This document shows positions 50,734 through 59,765 of a stretch of 64,000 nucleotides of DNA, piece by piece (the first letter of the stretch is position 1; every line of letters starts with the position of its first letter). The DNA is from Bacillus cereus. Lineage in GTDB: Bacteria > Bacillota > Bacilli > Bacillales > Bacillaceae_G. The position numbers and the translations under genes are program-made. The stretch lies in assembly GCF_025917685.1 (NCBI RefSeq), contig NZ_CP089518.1:312501-376500 (forward strand), read 5' to 3'. Below the pieces are notes generated by a model. That model saw only the letters and a list, made by a program, of their open reading frames with translations, made no database searches and was not told the DNA's origin.

Positions 50734-52110
50734 ATGAGTACAAAAATGACGCCACCAGTTGAAAAAAACGAGTTTATAGATGTAGTATTTGAAGATTTAA
50801 CGCATGATGGTGCCGGTGTTGCGAAAGTAAAGGGCTATCCTATTTTCGTTAAAAACGGATTACCAGGTGAAGAAGCGCAAATTAAAATTATTAAAGTGAA
50901 GAAAAACTTCGCGTTTGGTCGTTTAATGAAGCTTCATCAAGAAAGTCCATATCGTAAAGATGCAGAATGCCCTGTGTATAACGAGTGCGGCGGTTGCCAG
51001 CTTCAGCACTTAACATATGAAGGACAATTACAAGCGAAAGAAAAACAAGTACGCGACGTTATGCAGCGCATCGGCGGACTAAGCGATGTTCCTGTTCATC
51101 CTGTACTTGGCATGAAAAACCCGTGGGTATACCGCAATAAAGCACAAGTACCAATTGGGGAACGTGAAGGCGGACTTGTAGCTGGCTTCTATCGTCAAGG
51201 AACGCATGACATCATTAATATGGAATCATGCTTAATTCAGGCGGAAGAAAACGATGCTTTAATTCAAGAAGTAAAACGTATTTGTGAAAAACACGGTATT
51301 TCGGCGTATAACGAAGAGCGTAACAAAGGAACACTTCGCCACGTAATGGCTCGATACGGACAAGTAACAGGGGAAATTATGCTTGTCTTCATTACACGTA
51401 CAGCAGAATTGCCAAACAAAAAAGCAATCATTGAAGAGATTGCTGCGAAATTCCCAGAAGTAAAATCAATTGTTCAAAACGTAAATACGAAGCGTACAAA
51501 CGTTATTTTCGGAGACACAACGACAGTACTGTACGGATCAGAATATATTTATGACTTTATCGGTGACATTAAATTTGCGATTTCGGCACGTTCATTCTAT
51601 CAAGTAAATCCAGAACAAACGAAAGTACTATACGATAAAACGTTAGAATACGCAAAGCTAGACGGTAACGAAACAGTAATAGATGCCTATTGCGGAATCG
51701 GATCAATCTCCTTATTCCTAGCGCAAAAAGCGAAAAAAGTGTACGGCGTTGAAATTGTTCCAGAAGCAATCGAAGACGCAAACCGAAACGCAGCACTAAA
51801 CAACATGACAAACGCTGAATTTGGCGTAGGAGAAGCAGAAGTAGTTATTCCAAAATGGTACAAAGAGGGCGTAATCGCTGACACAATGGTCGTAGATCCA
51901 CCGCGTAAAGGTTGTGACGAGGCACTACTAAACACAATCATCGACATGAAACCAAAACGCGTCGTATATGTATCATGCAACCCAGCAACATTAGCACGTG
52001 ACTTAAAAGTACTAGAAGAAGGCGGATATAAAACGCAGGAGGTACAACCTGTTGATATGTTCCCGCATACTACTCATGTGGAGTGTGTGGCTTGGCTTAA
52101 GTTGGTATAA
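50734..52110 (+). CDS. rlmCD: 23S rRNA (uracil-C5)-methyltransferase RlmCD
   Basis: A 458-aa TrmA/RumA-type enzyme. N-terminal TRAM domain ([21 protein letters not shown]), four iron-sulfur cysteines (Cys79, 85, 88 in [13 protein letters not shown] and Cys166 in MESCLIQ), SAM-binding [16 protein letters not shown] and the catalytic Cys415 in [14 protein letters not shown]. In B. subtilis the homologue modifies both U747 and U1939. ATG at 50734 has GAGAGGTCGG upstream; the ATG at 50713 lacks a ribosome site. Divergent from nupC. Confidence 0.92.
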   Translation: MSTKMTPPVEKNEFIDVVFEDLTHDGAGVAKVKGYPIFVKNGLPGEEAQIKIIKVKKNFAFGRLMKLHQESPYRKDAECPVYNECGGCQLQHLTYEGQLQAKEKQVRDVMQRIGGLSDVPVHPVLGMKNPWVYRNKAQVPIGEREGGLVAGFYRQGTHDIINMESCLIQAEENDALIQEVKRICEKHGISAYNEERNKGTLRHVMARYGQVTGEIMLVFITRTAELPNKKAIIEEIAAKFPEVKSIVQNVNTKRTNVIFGDTTTVLYGSEYIYDFIGDIKFAISARSFYQVNPEQTKVLYDKTLEYAKLDGNETVIDAYCGIGSISLFLAQKAKKVYGVEIVPEAIEDANRNAALNNMTNAEFGVGEAEVVIPKWYKEGVIADTMVVDPPRKGCDEALLNTIIDMKPKRVVYVSCNPATLARDLKVLEEGGYKTQEVQPVDMFPHTTHVECVAWLKLV

Positions 52111-52113
52111 TAG

Positions 52114-52158
52114 AAAAGCAGTTGATATAGAAAAAATCTATACCACCTGCTTTTTGGT
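52114..52158 (+). terminator. rlmCD terminator
   Basis: AAAAGCAG...TATAGA / TCTATA...CTGCTTTTT: an interrupted hairpin with a T-run. Confidence 0.75.
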
Positions 52159-52271
52159 TTATAAAAATACCATTTAGCAATGATTTTAGTTAAAATAAAT
52201 ATTGCTGATTTTCACAAATTATAAATTGAGAGTTTGAAGTTGTATTCATAGTGAGAGGATTTGAATTTGAA

Positions 52272-53261
52272 ATGATAGATAATTTTTGGCGTGATTTACC
52301 ACGACCATTTTTCGTACTTGCACCAATGGAAGATGTGACAGACGTTGTTTTCCGTCACGTAGTAAGTGAAGCTGGTCGTCCAGACGTATTCTTCACAGAG
52401 TTTACAAACTCGGATAGCTATTGCCATCCAGAAGGTATGAAAAGTGTACGTGGCCGTTTAATTTTTACAGAAGATGAACAGCCAATAGTGGCACATATTT
52501 GGGGAGATAATCCTGAATATTTCCGCCAAATGAGTATTGGTATGGCAGAGCTAGGATTTAAAGGTATCGATATTAATATGGGCTGCCCTGTACCGAATGT
52601 AGCATCAAGAGGAAAAGGTAGTGGCCTTATTCTACGTCCAGACGTTGCGGCAGAACTTATCCAAGCAGCAAAAGCGGGCGGGCTACCTGTCAGCGTAAAA
52701 ACACGACTTGGCTTTAAAGAGTTAAGTGAGTGGGAAGATTGGTTAACGCACATTTTAAAACAAGATATTGCGAACCTTTCTATTCACTTACGTACAAGAG
52801 AAGAAATGAGCCAAGTAGACGCGCACTGGGAACTAATTCCGGAAATTAAAAAATTACGTGACCGCATTGCACCAAATACGCTAATAACAATCAACGGAGA
52901 CATTCCTGATCGTCAAACCGGAATGGAACTTGCTGAAAAATACGGTATTGATGGAGTTATGATCGGACGAGGTATTTTCAAAAATCCGTTTGCTTTTGAA
53001 AAAGAGCCAAGAGAGCATAGCAGTAAAGAACACCTTGATCTTTTAAGACTGCAGCTTGATCTTCAAGATCAATATGCAGAAGTACTGCCACGTTCAATCA
53101 CGGGGCTTCATCGCTTTTTCAAAATTTATGTAAAAGGCTTCCCTGGAGCTGCTGAACTAAGAAATCAATTGATGAGTACGAAATCGACGGATGAAGTGCG
53201 TGCTTTGTTGGATAAGTTTGAGGATAGTGTTGATAAGGATGGAGATAGTGAAACATTGTAA
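52272..53261 (+). CDS. tRNA-dihydrouridine synthase
   Basis: A 329-aa FMN enzyme that reduces uridine in t[18 protein letters not shown] (residues 17-31), the catalytic Cys105 in [29 protein letters not shown] and [13 protein letters not shown] (FMN phosphate) are seen. It differs from DusB at the N terminus and seems closer to a second Dus paralogue of the group. Start: ATG at 52272 chosen for similarity; GTG at 52251 is possible, since the GAGAGG site lies 13 bases from the ATG. Confidence 0.9.
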   Translation: MIDNFWRDLPRPFFVLAPMEDVTDVVFRHVVSEAGRPDVFFTEFTNSDSYCHPEGMKSVRGRLIFTEDEQPIVAHIWGDNPEYFRQMSIGMAELGFKGIDINMGCPVPNVASRGKGSGLILRPDVAAELIQAAKAGGLPVSVKTRLGFKELSEWEDWLTHILKQDIANLSIHLRTREEMSQVDAHWELIPEIKKLRDRIAPNTLITINGDIPDRQTGMELAEKYGIDGVMIGRGIFKNPFAFEKEPREHSSKEHLDLLRLQLDLQDQYAEVLPRSITGLHRFFKIYVKGFPGAAELRNQLMSTKSTDEVRALLDKFEDSVDKDGDSETL

Positions 53262-53430
53262 CTTTTGAAAGTTAGAGGGATGGGGTATAGCGATTTAATT
53301 AGTGTTTGTTTCATTTTAATTAAGGTGAACCGTATCATAAGTAAGTGATGTATTCTATGTAAAACAAGGGTAAGAAAAGAATACAGGAGAAAATGGCTGG
53401 TCTTGATTTTCACTGATATTATCATGTTTA

Positions 53431-53550
53431 TTTTATCCCGCTATTTGCCGGGTAGTAAAACTCCCACCTCAAAATTCAGCTAGTGCAAAGAAGTTAGGTG
53501 GGAGTCGTGCTGCCCGTAAAAGCCCGATTGGTGCGGGCTGATTAAAGTTT
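53431..53550 (+). repeat. intergenic repeat, full copy with central hairpin
   Basis: From TTTTATCCCGCTATTTGCCG to GATTAAAGTTT. CGGGTAG (53449-53455) pairs with CTGCCCG (53510-53516); ACTCCCACCT (53460-53469) with AGGTGGGAGT (53496-53505); and AGCCCG (53521-53526) with CGGGCT (53534-53539). The same end modules occur at 38125-38177 and, inverted, at 37051-37106, both lacking the central hairpin. Confidence 0.75.
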
Positions 53551-53584
53551 CACTTTATTATGCCTATAATTGGAGGCCATGTGA

Positions 53585-55600
53585 ATGTTAAGTGATCAGG
53601 CGAGATATTCTAGGCTCGCGAATATAACAAAAATAATAAATACAAAATTAGAACTACGTGAAGTATTGCAACGTGTAACAATGGCGATATCGGAGGAGAT
53701 TGTTAAGTGCAACGCTGTTGGAATTTATTTACCAAAGGAAGATGGAACATTTAGAGGGTTTGCAGGAAAACCAGAGACAATAAATGGCGTAATGCTCGAT
53801 ACTCAGGTAATTGATCCTGAAATAGACTTACTGGCAAAAGAAGTTATTGAAACAAAAAAAACCATTTATATCCCTGATACATCAAAGGATCATCGGCCGG
53901 ATCCGAGACCAGTTGCTGCGTTCAAAATTAAGTCCTTATTAGCTCTGCCTATCTCATTTGGGCAAGAGTTATTTGGGCTGGTTTTTTTATTTGATTATGG
54001 AGTTCCAATGAACTTAACAAATTCAGAAATTCAAAGTGTTGAAGCTTATGTAAATATGGCTGCGGTCGCAATTCAAAACGCAAATAATTTAACACAAAAG
54101 GAAAACCTTATTGCCGAGAAGCAGCTGTTACTAAATGTTACCCGTGATTTATCAATGTGTTCCTCGGTACAGGAAAGTTTTGATAAATGTTTTCTTTACT
54201 TAGGACAGATTTTAGAGAGTAAAAACATGGCTGCCCACCTTTTAGACCCGCTAGACAAAACAATGATTAAAACAACGAAGTTAAGCAAGGACTGTGATTG
54301 GACAGAAGCAGATTGGATGGAGAAAAGCTATGAAGCCAAGATCCAAGAGGTTATTCAAACGAAAAATATAGATAGTAAGGGTCAACTGATGATTCCATTG
54401 GTTTCAATGGGAGAAGTATTAGGGGTAATCGTCGTTGGCAAAGAGGGAAAAGCTCACAATTATGATAATTCCCAAATGCAACTGGCAAAATCTATCGTTG
54501 ATGCCACAGCTCCTACGTTTTCAAACTTGTTATATATGGATCGACTTGAAAGCATGGTGGAAGAGCGAACGAGAGAACTAGCTGTTGCTAATGAAAAAGT
54601 TACAAGTGTGATTGAAAGTATTACGGATGGATTCTTTACTTTGAATAATACATGGGAATTTACGTACGTAAATAAGCATCAATATTTTCCACAAAGAAAA
54701 ACAGCAAAAGATGTATTAGGCAAGAATATATGGGTGATTTTCCCGAGTAGCGTTGACGAAGTTATGTATAAGGAACTTCATCGTGCAATGTCAGAGCGAA
54801 CTACAGTTTGTTTCGAATTTTTTTCTACCTCTGATGAATATTGGCACGAAGTTATTGCATACCCGTATGATGATGGTATTTGTTGTATTTTTAAAAACAT
54901 AACGGAAAAAAAGCAATATGAGCAGGAATTGAAAAGGTTATCGAACATAGATTTAATAGGGCAAATGGCAGCAGGCATCAGCCATGAGATTAGAAATCCA
55001 ATGACAACAGTACGAGGTTTTTTGCAGTTATTAAAAGAAGAGCCTACCTATGAGAAACATAATAAGCACTTTAATTTAATGATTGAAGAACTTGACCGTG
55101 CAAATTCTATTATTACTGAATTTCTCTCAATGGGTAATACAAGGAAATCGGATTTGCAGATGTTAGATTTAAATGCAATTATCCACGATATTATTCCATT
55201 AATAAAGATTGATACGTATAATCAAAATAAATATATTCAAGTCGGTACAAATGACATTCCGGAATTACTTTTAAATCGTAATGAGATACGGCAATTATTA
55301 ATAAACCTATACCGTAATGGCTTAGAAGCCATGGACACAGGGAAAGTTCTAACCATTAGCACTTACAAGGAAGGTCAAAATTGTGTGGTGCTTGCAGTGC
55401 GGGATCAAGGAAAAGGTATCAGGCCTGAAGTATTACAGAAACTGGGTACTCCATTTTACACGACCAAAGATAATGGAACTGGATTGGGGTTAGGTGTATG
55501 TTATGCCATTGCTGCCCGTCATAATGCAAAAATAGAAATTCAAACAGGATCGGAAGGCACTACCTTTTTTGTTAAATTTAATTATGCAAATAACGAATAA
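53585..55600 (+). CDS. soluble GAF-GAF-PAS sensor histidine kinase
   Basis: A 671-aa cytoplasmic kinase with no membrane helix. Order: GAF 1 (about 15-165, with LLALPISFGQELFGLVFLFDY), GAF 2 (about 170-325), PAS (about 345-450, VIESITDGFFTLNNTWEFTYVN), HisKA with phospho-acceptor His467 in MAAGISHEIRNPMTT, and an HATPase domain (RNGLEAMD, VRDQGKGIRPEV, GTGLGLGVCYAI). The HEIRNP box matches sporulation-type orphan kinases; with no response regulator beside it, phosphorelay to Spo0F is an inference. ATG at 53585 follows GGAGG. A TATAAT (53565-53570) lies too close to be its promoter. Confidence 0.9.
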   Translation: MLSDQARYSRLANITKIINTKLELREVLQRVTMAISEEIVKCNAVGIYLPKEDGTFRGFAGKPETINGVMLDTQVIDPEIDLLAKEVIETKKTIYIPDTSKDHRPDPRPVAAFKIKSLLALPISFGQELFGLVFLFDYGVPMNLTNSEIQSVEAYVNMAAVAIQNANNLTQKENLIAEKQLLLNVTRDLSMCSSVQESFDKCFLYLGQILESKNMAAHLLDPLDKTMIKTTKLSKDCDWTEADWMEKSYEAKIQEVIQTKNIDSKGQLMIPLVSMGEVLGVIVVGKEGKAHNYDNSQMQLAKSIVDATAPTFSNLLYMDRLESMVEERTRELAVANEKVTSVIESITDGFFTLNNTWEFTYVNKHQYFPQRKTAKDVLGKNIWVIFPSSVDEVMYKELHRAMSERTTVCFEFFSTSDEYWHEVIAYPYDDGICCIFKNITEKKQYEQELKRLSNIDLIGQMAAGISHEIRNPMTTVRGFLQLLKEEPTYEKHNKHFNLMIEELDRANSIITEFLSMGNTRKSDLQMLDLNAIIHDIIPLIKIDTYNQNKYIQVGTNDIPELLLNRNEIRQLLINLYRNGLEAMDTGKVLTISTYKEGQNCVVLAVRDQGKGIRPEVLQKLGTPFYTTKDNGTGLGLGVCYAIAARHNAKIEIQTGSEGTTFFVKFNYANNE

Positions 55601-55743
55601 TAACTTCATTTAGATTAGTTACGGTGAACCGTACCGCAAATAAAAAGTAAAACCTAAGTAAACATAATCAATATATTTCACCTGAATTTTGCGTAACATT
55701 CATGTTTGAGTTGCCCACTAAATTAGAGTTGCATAAAAAGAAA

Positions 55744-55776
55744 TGGACTAACCTATATCAGGTTAGTCCATTTTCA
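55744..55776 (-). terminator. terminator behind the pseudogene
   Basis: AAATGGACTAACCT / AGGTTAGTCCATTT around GATAT, with T-rich flank on the minus strand. The stem overlaps the last codons of the remnant. Confidence 0.75.
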
Positions 55777-56089
55777 AGTGTGTAATTAATAGTAAATCCC
55801 CATCCGTAATTTCGTACGATTATCCCATCGCCAACTAAAATACCTTTTACCGTATTTGATTTTAATTCTTCTTTATATAGTTTGATATCTTTTATAAGCG
55901 CGAATTCTTCGACCACATAATATGCGGTTATATAGAGCTTGTTATGTATTGTTTTATGAAAGGATAGAAAATCTCCCTTTTGTACTTTTAAGTATCAGAT
56001 CCTGACTTTCCATATGTATATTCTGTTAGCATTGGGTCCTCATGTCCGAAGTTTCGTTCAGCATCTTTATAACCAATTAGATAATTCAA
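55758..56089 (-). pseudogene. frameshifted gene remnant (Nmad-like?)
   Basis: Two open segments in different frames join into one protein-like sequence. Segment 1 starts TTG at 56089 behind GGGAGGG: MNYLIGYKDAERNFGHEDP, ending TYGKSGSDT and a TAA. Segment 2 continues KVQKGDFLSFHKTIHNKLYI, YYVVEEFALIKD and ends INYTLENGLT with TGA at 55758-55760. The GHEDP/TYG plus KGDF pattern recalls proteins with Nmad-type putative nucleotide-modification domains, which is a tentative match from memory. The joint near 55990 lacks bases compared with a continuous frame, and the C terminus seems short. Ribosome site and terminator are intact, so the loss is recent. Confidence 0.55.
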
Positions 56090-56139
56090 TATTGATTCCC
56101 TCCCATATTAACTCTAGTAGCATTATAATTCGATTGGGT

Positions 56140-56265
56140 TTAAATGGATAATTCAAAGTGCCTAAACAACATATGTTGGTGTTTTAAAATCATCCCCAAA
56201 AGTATTAATCCACCCATGACTACAAAACCTCCCCCTAAAATGTTAAAGTAGTAACTTAACGACAT
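56140..56265 (-). CDS. possible 41-aa membrane peptide
   Basis: The frame starts MSLSYYFNILGGGFVVMGGL and contains one hydrophobic helix, then KHQHMLFRHFELSI. The first ATG (56265) has no ribosome site; an internal ATG at 56217 has GGGGGAGG ten bases upstream and would give 25 residues. It lies just upstream of the frameshifted gene and is unsupported by any family. Confidence 0.3.
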   Translation of the reverse strand: MSLSYYFNILGGGFVVMGGLILLGMILKHQHMLFRHFELSI

Positions 56266-56319
56266 TCATTTACACATGCTAAAAGCATTACTATAATCAA
56301 CATTTCAGGAGGCAAAACA

Positions 56320-56838
56320 ATGGCAATGAGCAACAACGATATATTAAAAAGAGTAAGATATGCTTTAGATATAAAAGATATAGATATGGTGGAAATCTTT
56401 AAACTTGGCGGGATGGAAGTAACGAAAGAAGACGTAGTTGATATGCTTACAAAAATAAAGAGAGCGCCGCAACATGAAGCTGAAAATGACGATGTAATCG
56501 AAGATGAGTACGTACTAACATGCGATATGATGATGTTAGAGGCATTTTTAAATGGATTTATTACTTTAAAAAGAGGAAAGCAAGATCCGACACCAGGGCA
56601 ACCGGCTCCTGCACAGAGCAAGGAGAGTGCCAATAACCTTCTTTTAAAGAAAATGAAAATTGCACTTTCATTAACGAGTGAAGATGTACTTGATATATTA
56701 GATAGCGTAGGCGTTACGGTAACAAAAGGAGAGTTAGGCGCTCTGTTAAGAAAAAAAGGCCATAAAAATTACAAAGAGTGCGGCGATAGATACGCAAGGA
56801 ATTTCATTAAGGGATTAGGCGTAAAGTATAGAGGATAA
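56320..56838 (+). CDS. DUF1456 (YehS-like) protein
   Basis: A 172-aa protein with two copies of a ~70-residue helical repeat: NDILKRVRYALDIKDIDMVEIFKLGG (from residue 5) and LLLKKMKIALSLTSEDVLDILDSVG (from about 107), each followed by V(T/S)KE- or TKGEL-type helices. This is the DUF1456/YehS family, found in many bacteria but without known function. The linker is rich in Pro/Gln. CAGGAGGC precedes the ATG. Single gene with terminator. Confidence 0.88.
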   Translation: MAMSNNDILKRVRYALDIKDIDMVEIFKLGGMEVTKEDVVDMLTKIKRAPQHEAENDDVIEDEYVLTCDMMMLEAFLNGFITLKRGKQDPTPGQPAPAQSKESANNLLLKKMKIALSLTSEDVLDILDSVGVTVTKGELGALLRKKGHKNYKECGDRYARNFIKGLGVKYRG

Positions 56839-56872
56839 TAAGTTCGTTAAAACGGTAAATGATATAATAGGT

Positions 56873-56906
56873 AGAGTAGGAAGTTTGTATCCTACTCTTT
56901 TTTATT
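56873..56906 (+). terminator. terminator of the DUF1456 gene
   Basis: AGAGTAGGA / TCCTACTCT with an AGTTTGTA loop and T-run. Confidence 0.88.
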
Positions 56907-56933
56907 TGTAAAAATAATACACTAGGTGATGAA

Positions 56934-57641
56934 ATGGTACATACATATTTAGGTGAGACAATTAATTTTCATATAACTTATAAGAAGAAAAAGTCCGTGC
57001 GTCTTTTTGTAGATTCTTACGGAAATGTTGAGGTGCAAGCTCCAAAAGGTACGCCTGTTGAATACTTAGTCCAGTTGTTAGAGGAGAAATGGGATTGGAT
57101 TCAGAAAACACGTAAGGAAATGCAGGAGCGAGCGCTTGGGCCACAAGAAAAGGATTATGATCAAGGGGAGGGCTTTCTGTATTTAGGCAACACGTATCCG
57201 ATACAGATTTCCCAAGATGCAAGTATTATGCAAGACAATGCGATTTTTGAAGGGGATAAGTTACATATTTATGTGAAAGAGCTTAAGGACGAGAAAATCC
57301 AACAAGCTTTAAAACGATTTTACTATAAGCAGTGCAAGGCGTTAGTAGAGAAGAGTATTAAAGCACATCAAAATAACTTTAAAACAAAACCGCGTTCTAT
57401 TCGTATTACAGATAGTAGCCGTACGTGGGGAACTTGTGATTCGAACTTGCAGTTAACGTTTAATTGGAAGCTAGCAATGGCACCACAGCAGGTAATTGAC
57501 TATGTAGTTGTTCATGAAATGTGTCATATGGTCCATTTAAATCATGATCGATCTTTTTGGCGTCTTGTCGGGAAGATAATGCCTGATTATAAGGAAATGG
57601 AAAACTGGTTAGCGTTATCGAGTTGGAAGATGACGGTTTAG
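56934..57641 (+). CDS. YgjP-type (DUF45) metallopeptidase
   Basis: A 235-aa protein with a zinc protease motif HEMCH at residues 194-198 and a third likely ligand His204 (HLNHDRSFW), preceded by SSRTWGTCDSNLQLTFNWKL, the signature of the YgjP/DUF45 (M48-like, SprT-related) family. The first 90 residues form a beta-rich domain (VRLFVDSYGNVEVQAPKGT). In other bacteria such genes often sit with restriction enzymes; here it stands alone. AGGTGATGAA precedes the ATG. Substrates unknown. Confidence 0.88.
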   Translation: MVHTYLGETINFHITYKKKKSVRLFVDSYGNVEVQAPKGTPVEYLVQLLEEKWDWIQKTRKEMQERALGPQEKDYDQGEGFLYLGNTYPIQISQDASIMQDNAIFEGDKLHIYVKELKDEKIQQALKRFYYKQCKALVEKSIKAHQNNFKTKPRSIRITDSSRTWGTCDSNLQLTFNWKLAMAPQQVIDYVVVHEMCHMVHLNHDRSFWRLVGKIMPDYKEMENWLALSSWKMTV

Positions 57642-57680
57642 TAATGGGGATTATATAGGTTGCGATTATTGTCAATCTTT

Positions 57681-57771
57681 GTCGGTAAGTCGATATATTT
57701 CAAAAATCGCTGATATATTTGAAGTTGTGGTCGATCTATTCAAAAAATCGCTCGTATAATTTCATTTACCA
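57681..57771. repeat. tandem 41-bp intergenic repeat
   Basis: Two related units begin TCGATATATTTCAAAAATCG (57690) and TCGATCTATTCAAAAAATCG (57731), 41 bp apart; the stretch is bounded by GTCGGTAAG on the left and ATTTCATTTACCAA on the right. A single, fused unit with the same borders lies at 63881-63931. Confidence 0.6.
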
Positions 57772-57789
57772 AGGTACAGTTCATCAAAA

Positions 57790-57842
57790 GAGAAGAGGAT
57801 GTCGCCATTCAAATTTTTGAATAGGTGACATCCTTTTCTTTT
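57790..57842. terminator. terminator between the metallopeptidase and the acyltransferase gene
   Basis: AGGATGTC...ATTCAA / TTGAAT...GACATCCT, a long interrupted hairpin with TTTTCTTTTT on the plus strand and A-rich left flank, so both convergent genes may use it. Confidence 0.75.
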
Positions 57843-57852
57843 TGTATATAAA

Positions 57853-58548
57853 TTATCGTCCAAACTTCACAACGAAATCTCCATCCACTTTCTCCATCTC
57901 ATATCCACGATACCCCTCCGAAAGTAACGCTTGCTTTTCACTAACATCACTCATCGGAATATCTTTAATATCCGTCCAATTTCTTTCTTTATCCTCACGC
58001 AATTCCTTCACAAAAACATACCGCATACTACCGCCATACTTCTCCTTCAGCGCAGCAATTTCCATCCCTTGCGCAAATTTATCCTTTAAACTAGGAATGT
58101 TAAAAGGTGCAACGGTGCAGCAAACGTAATCGTATTTGCCATCTTCTTTTTGTAACTTGTCCATGATGACGTTTGCTAATATTTTTTGCATCCCATTTCC
58201 TCGGCAGTTCGGATGAACGTTTGAGATTTCTTGATAGATGACGCGGTGTAGTTCACTTTCTGATAGGCCAATATCAAGTCCTAAATGTTCGTCGTCGATA
58301 GGAGGGACGAGTAGGGCACGAAATGCGATGAGTTCGTTTTCGATAAAAGCACCGATCATCATGCCGTTTCCTTCTAGAATGTATTGAAATTCTTCTTGTG
58401 AAAGTGGTTGTAAACGACCTTTATCTTCTAATGCTTCAACTATAACGTTTTGTAATGATAAAATTTGTTCCATATGTTCTAAAGATAGTAATGTAACGTG
58501 AAATGGATCGTTATTTTGTTTTAATGTTCCTTCGTATAGAACTGTCAT
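57853..58548 (-). CDS. GNAT-family N-acyltransferase (possible succinyltransferase)
   Basis: A 231-aa GNAT-fold protein. The acyl-CoA loop is NVHPNCRGNGMQKILANVIM (V-x-P-x-x-R-G-x-G), with TVAPFNIPSLKD as the beta-bulge region. ATG at 58548 follows GGAGG. It lies 14 bases behind the racemase gene on the same strand, so the two form an operon. In Geobacillus and relatives N-succinylamino acid racemases sit with a succinyltransferase of this fold that succinylates D-amino acids; that role here is inferred from context. Confidence 0.85.
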   Translation of the reverse strand: MTVLYEGTLKQNNDPFHVTLLSLEHMEQILSLQNVIVEALEDKGRLQPLSQEEFQYILEGNGMMIGAFIENELIAFRALLVPPIDDEHLGLDIGLSESELHRVIYQEISNVHPNCRGNGMQKILANVIMDKLQKEDGKYDYVCCTVAPFNIPSLKDKFAQGMEIAALKEKYGGSMRYVFVKELREDKERNWTDIKDIPMSDVSEKQALLSEGYRGYEMEKVDGDFVVKFGR

Positions 58549-58562
58549 GTGTTAGTCCTCCT

Positions 58563-59672
58563 TTAGCGTACAACGTCTTGAAAGACGGTTAGTTCTTGTA
58601 ATGTATCTTCATTTATTTCAATGCCTAGTCCCGGCTTTTCGTTTAAGCGAATGAATGGTACGTCGTAATGTAAGTTTCCGATATCCTTCGTGAATTTTAA
58701 CGGACCTGTAAGTTCAACACTTGTAATGATTTTTTTTGAGAAAGCGACGTGGAAACCAGCGGAAGAGGCAACGGATGATTCGACCATTGATCCAACTTGG
58801 CATTCAATTCCTGCCATTTCTGCTTGATGAGCGAGTTTTACTGCTGGATATATGCCGCCGCATTTCATCAGTTTTATATTTACTTTATCAGCTGCGTCTA
58901 ATTTAATAATTTGGCGCATTTCACGAGAACCTTTTAATCCTTCATCAATCATAAGTGGAAGGTCTGCTTTAGAACGAATATGAGCCATTGCGTCAATATC
59001 GTCTGCGACCACAGGTTGTTCAATCCAATCGATGTTTAAATGTCCTAATGAACGAAGTGCTGTTAATGTGTTTGCGCTATTTTTCCAGCCTTGGTTTACA
59101 TCGACGCGAATCGCGATATCATCCCCTACACGTTCACGTACAGCTTCAATTCGTTTTACATCTTCTTTTACATTTGTACCGACTTTCATTTTGAAAGATT
59201 GGTAACCTTTCTGAATCATAGAGGCAGCTTCCTCAGCCATGTCTTCAGGATCGGCGATACTTAAAACGTGAGTGACAGGGAACTCTTCATGATAGCGCCC
59301 GCCAATTAATTGATATACAGGTTGATTTAATTTTTTGCCCATTATATCAAAACAAGCGATATCAATTGCAGCTTTCGCTGTTGGAACACCGTAAATTGTA
59401 TTGTCCATCATATCGTGTATTTTTTCGATATTCATTGGATTTTGTCCGATAAGAGTAGGAGCTAGCGTATGTTTTAAAGTATGGAAAGTACTTTCCCATG
59501 ATTCGCCTGTAACGTGATCATCAGCAACACCTTCACCGTAACCGATAATGCCTTCGTCTGTTTCCATTTTGACGATAATAGAAGGCATATCAGAATAAGA
59601 ACCATAACTAATAACAAACGGATTGCGAAGTGGTAAACGAATTGCGTAAAGATGAATAGCTGTAATTTTCAT
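58563..59672 (-). CDS. N-succinyl-L-Arg/Lys racemase (enolase superfamily)
   Basis: A 369-aa muconate lactonising enzyme-type barrel, which I recognise as the protein whose N-succinyl-Arg/Lys racemase activity was predicted and shown in B. cereus (Song et al. 2007). Capping domain 1-125; catalytic acid/base pair Lys161/Lys163 (FKMKVG) and Lys267 (NIKLMKCGG); metal ligands Asp191 (DVNQGW), Glu218 (EQPV) and Asp243 (IDEG). GGAAGGGG lies upstream of the ATG. It shares an operon with the GNAT gene and is divergent from a regulator gene. Confidence 0.92.
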   Translation of the reverse strand: MKITAIHLYAIRLPLRNPFVISYGSYSDMPSIIVKMETDEGIIGYGEGVADDHVTGESWESTFHTLKHTLAPTLIGQNPMNIEKIHDMMDNTIYGVPTAKAAIDIACFDIMGKKLNQPVYQLIGGRYHEEFPVTHVLSIADPEDMAEEAASMIQKGYQSFKMKVGTNVKEDVKRIEAVRERVGDDIAIRVDVNQGWKNSANTLTALRSLGHLNIDWIEQPVVADDIDAMAHIRSKADLPLMIDEGLKGSREMRQIIKLDAADKVNIKLMKCGGIYPAVKLAHQAEMAGIECQVGSMVESSVASSAGFHVAFSKKIITSVELTGPLKFTKDIGNLHYDVPFIRLNEKPGLGIEINEDTLQELTVFQDVVR

Positions 59673-59712
59673 TGAATAAAGACCCCTTCCTGTTTACAAT
59701 AGTTTTGTACAT

Positions 59713-59752
59713 TTGATATAGTTGACGTTAAATAGTCGTTAATTAATAATAA
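59713..59752 (+). promoter_or_regulatory. promoter region of the regulator gene
   Basis: TTGACG (about 59723-59728) and AATAAT 17 bp later lie before the regulator's AAGGAG. Overlapping direct repeats GACGTTAA and GTCGTTAA sit between the divergent genes and could bind the regulator. Confidence 0.45.
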
Positions 59753-59765
59753 GGAGTTAGAGAAA

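Noticed and set aside
53561..53584. TATAAT just before the histidine kinase as its promoter
   Set aside because: The start point would fall about eight bases before the ATG and exclude the GGAGG site from the message.
53585..55600. A complete two-component system
   Set aside because: No response regulator gene lies next to the kinase; it is treated as an orphan.
57642..57852. A hidden small gene behind the metallopeptidase
   Set aside because: The stretch is explained by the tandem repeat and the terminator; no frame with a ribosome site.
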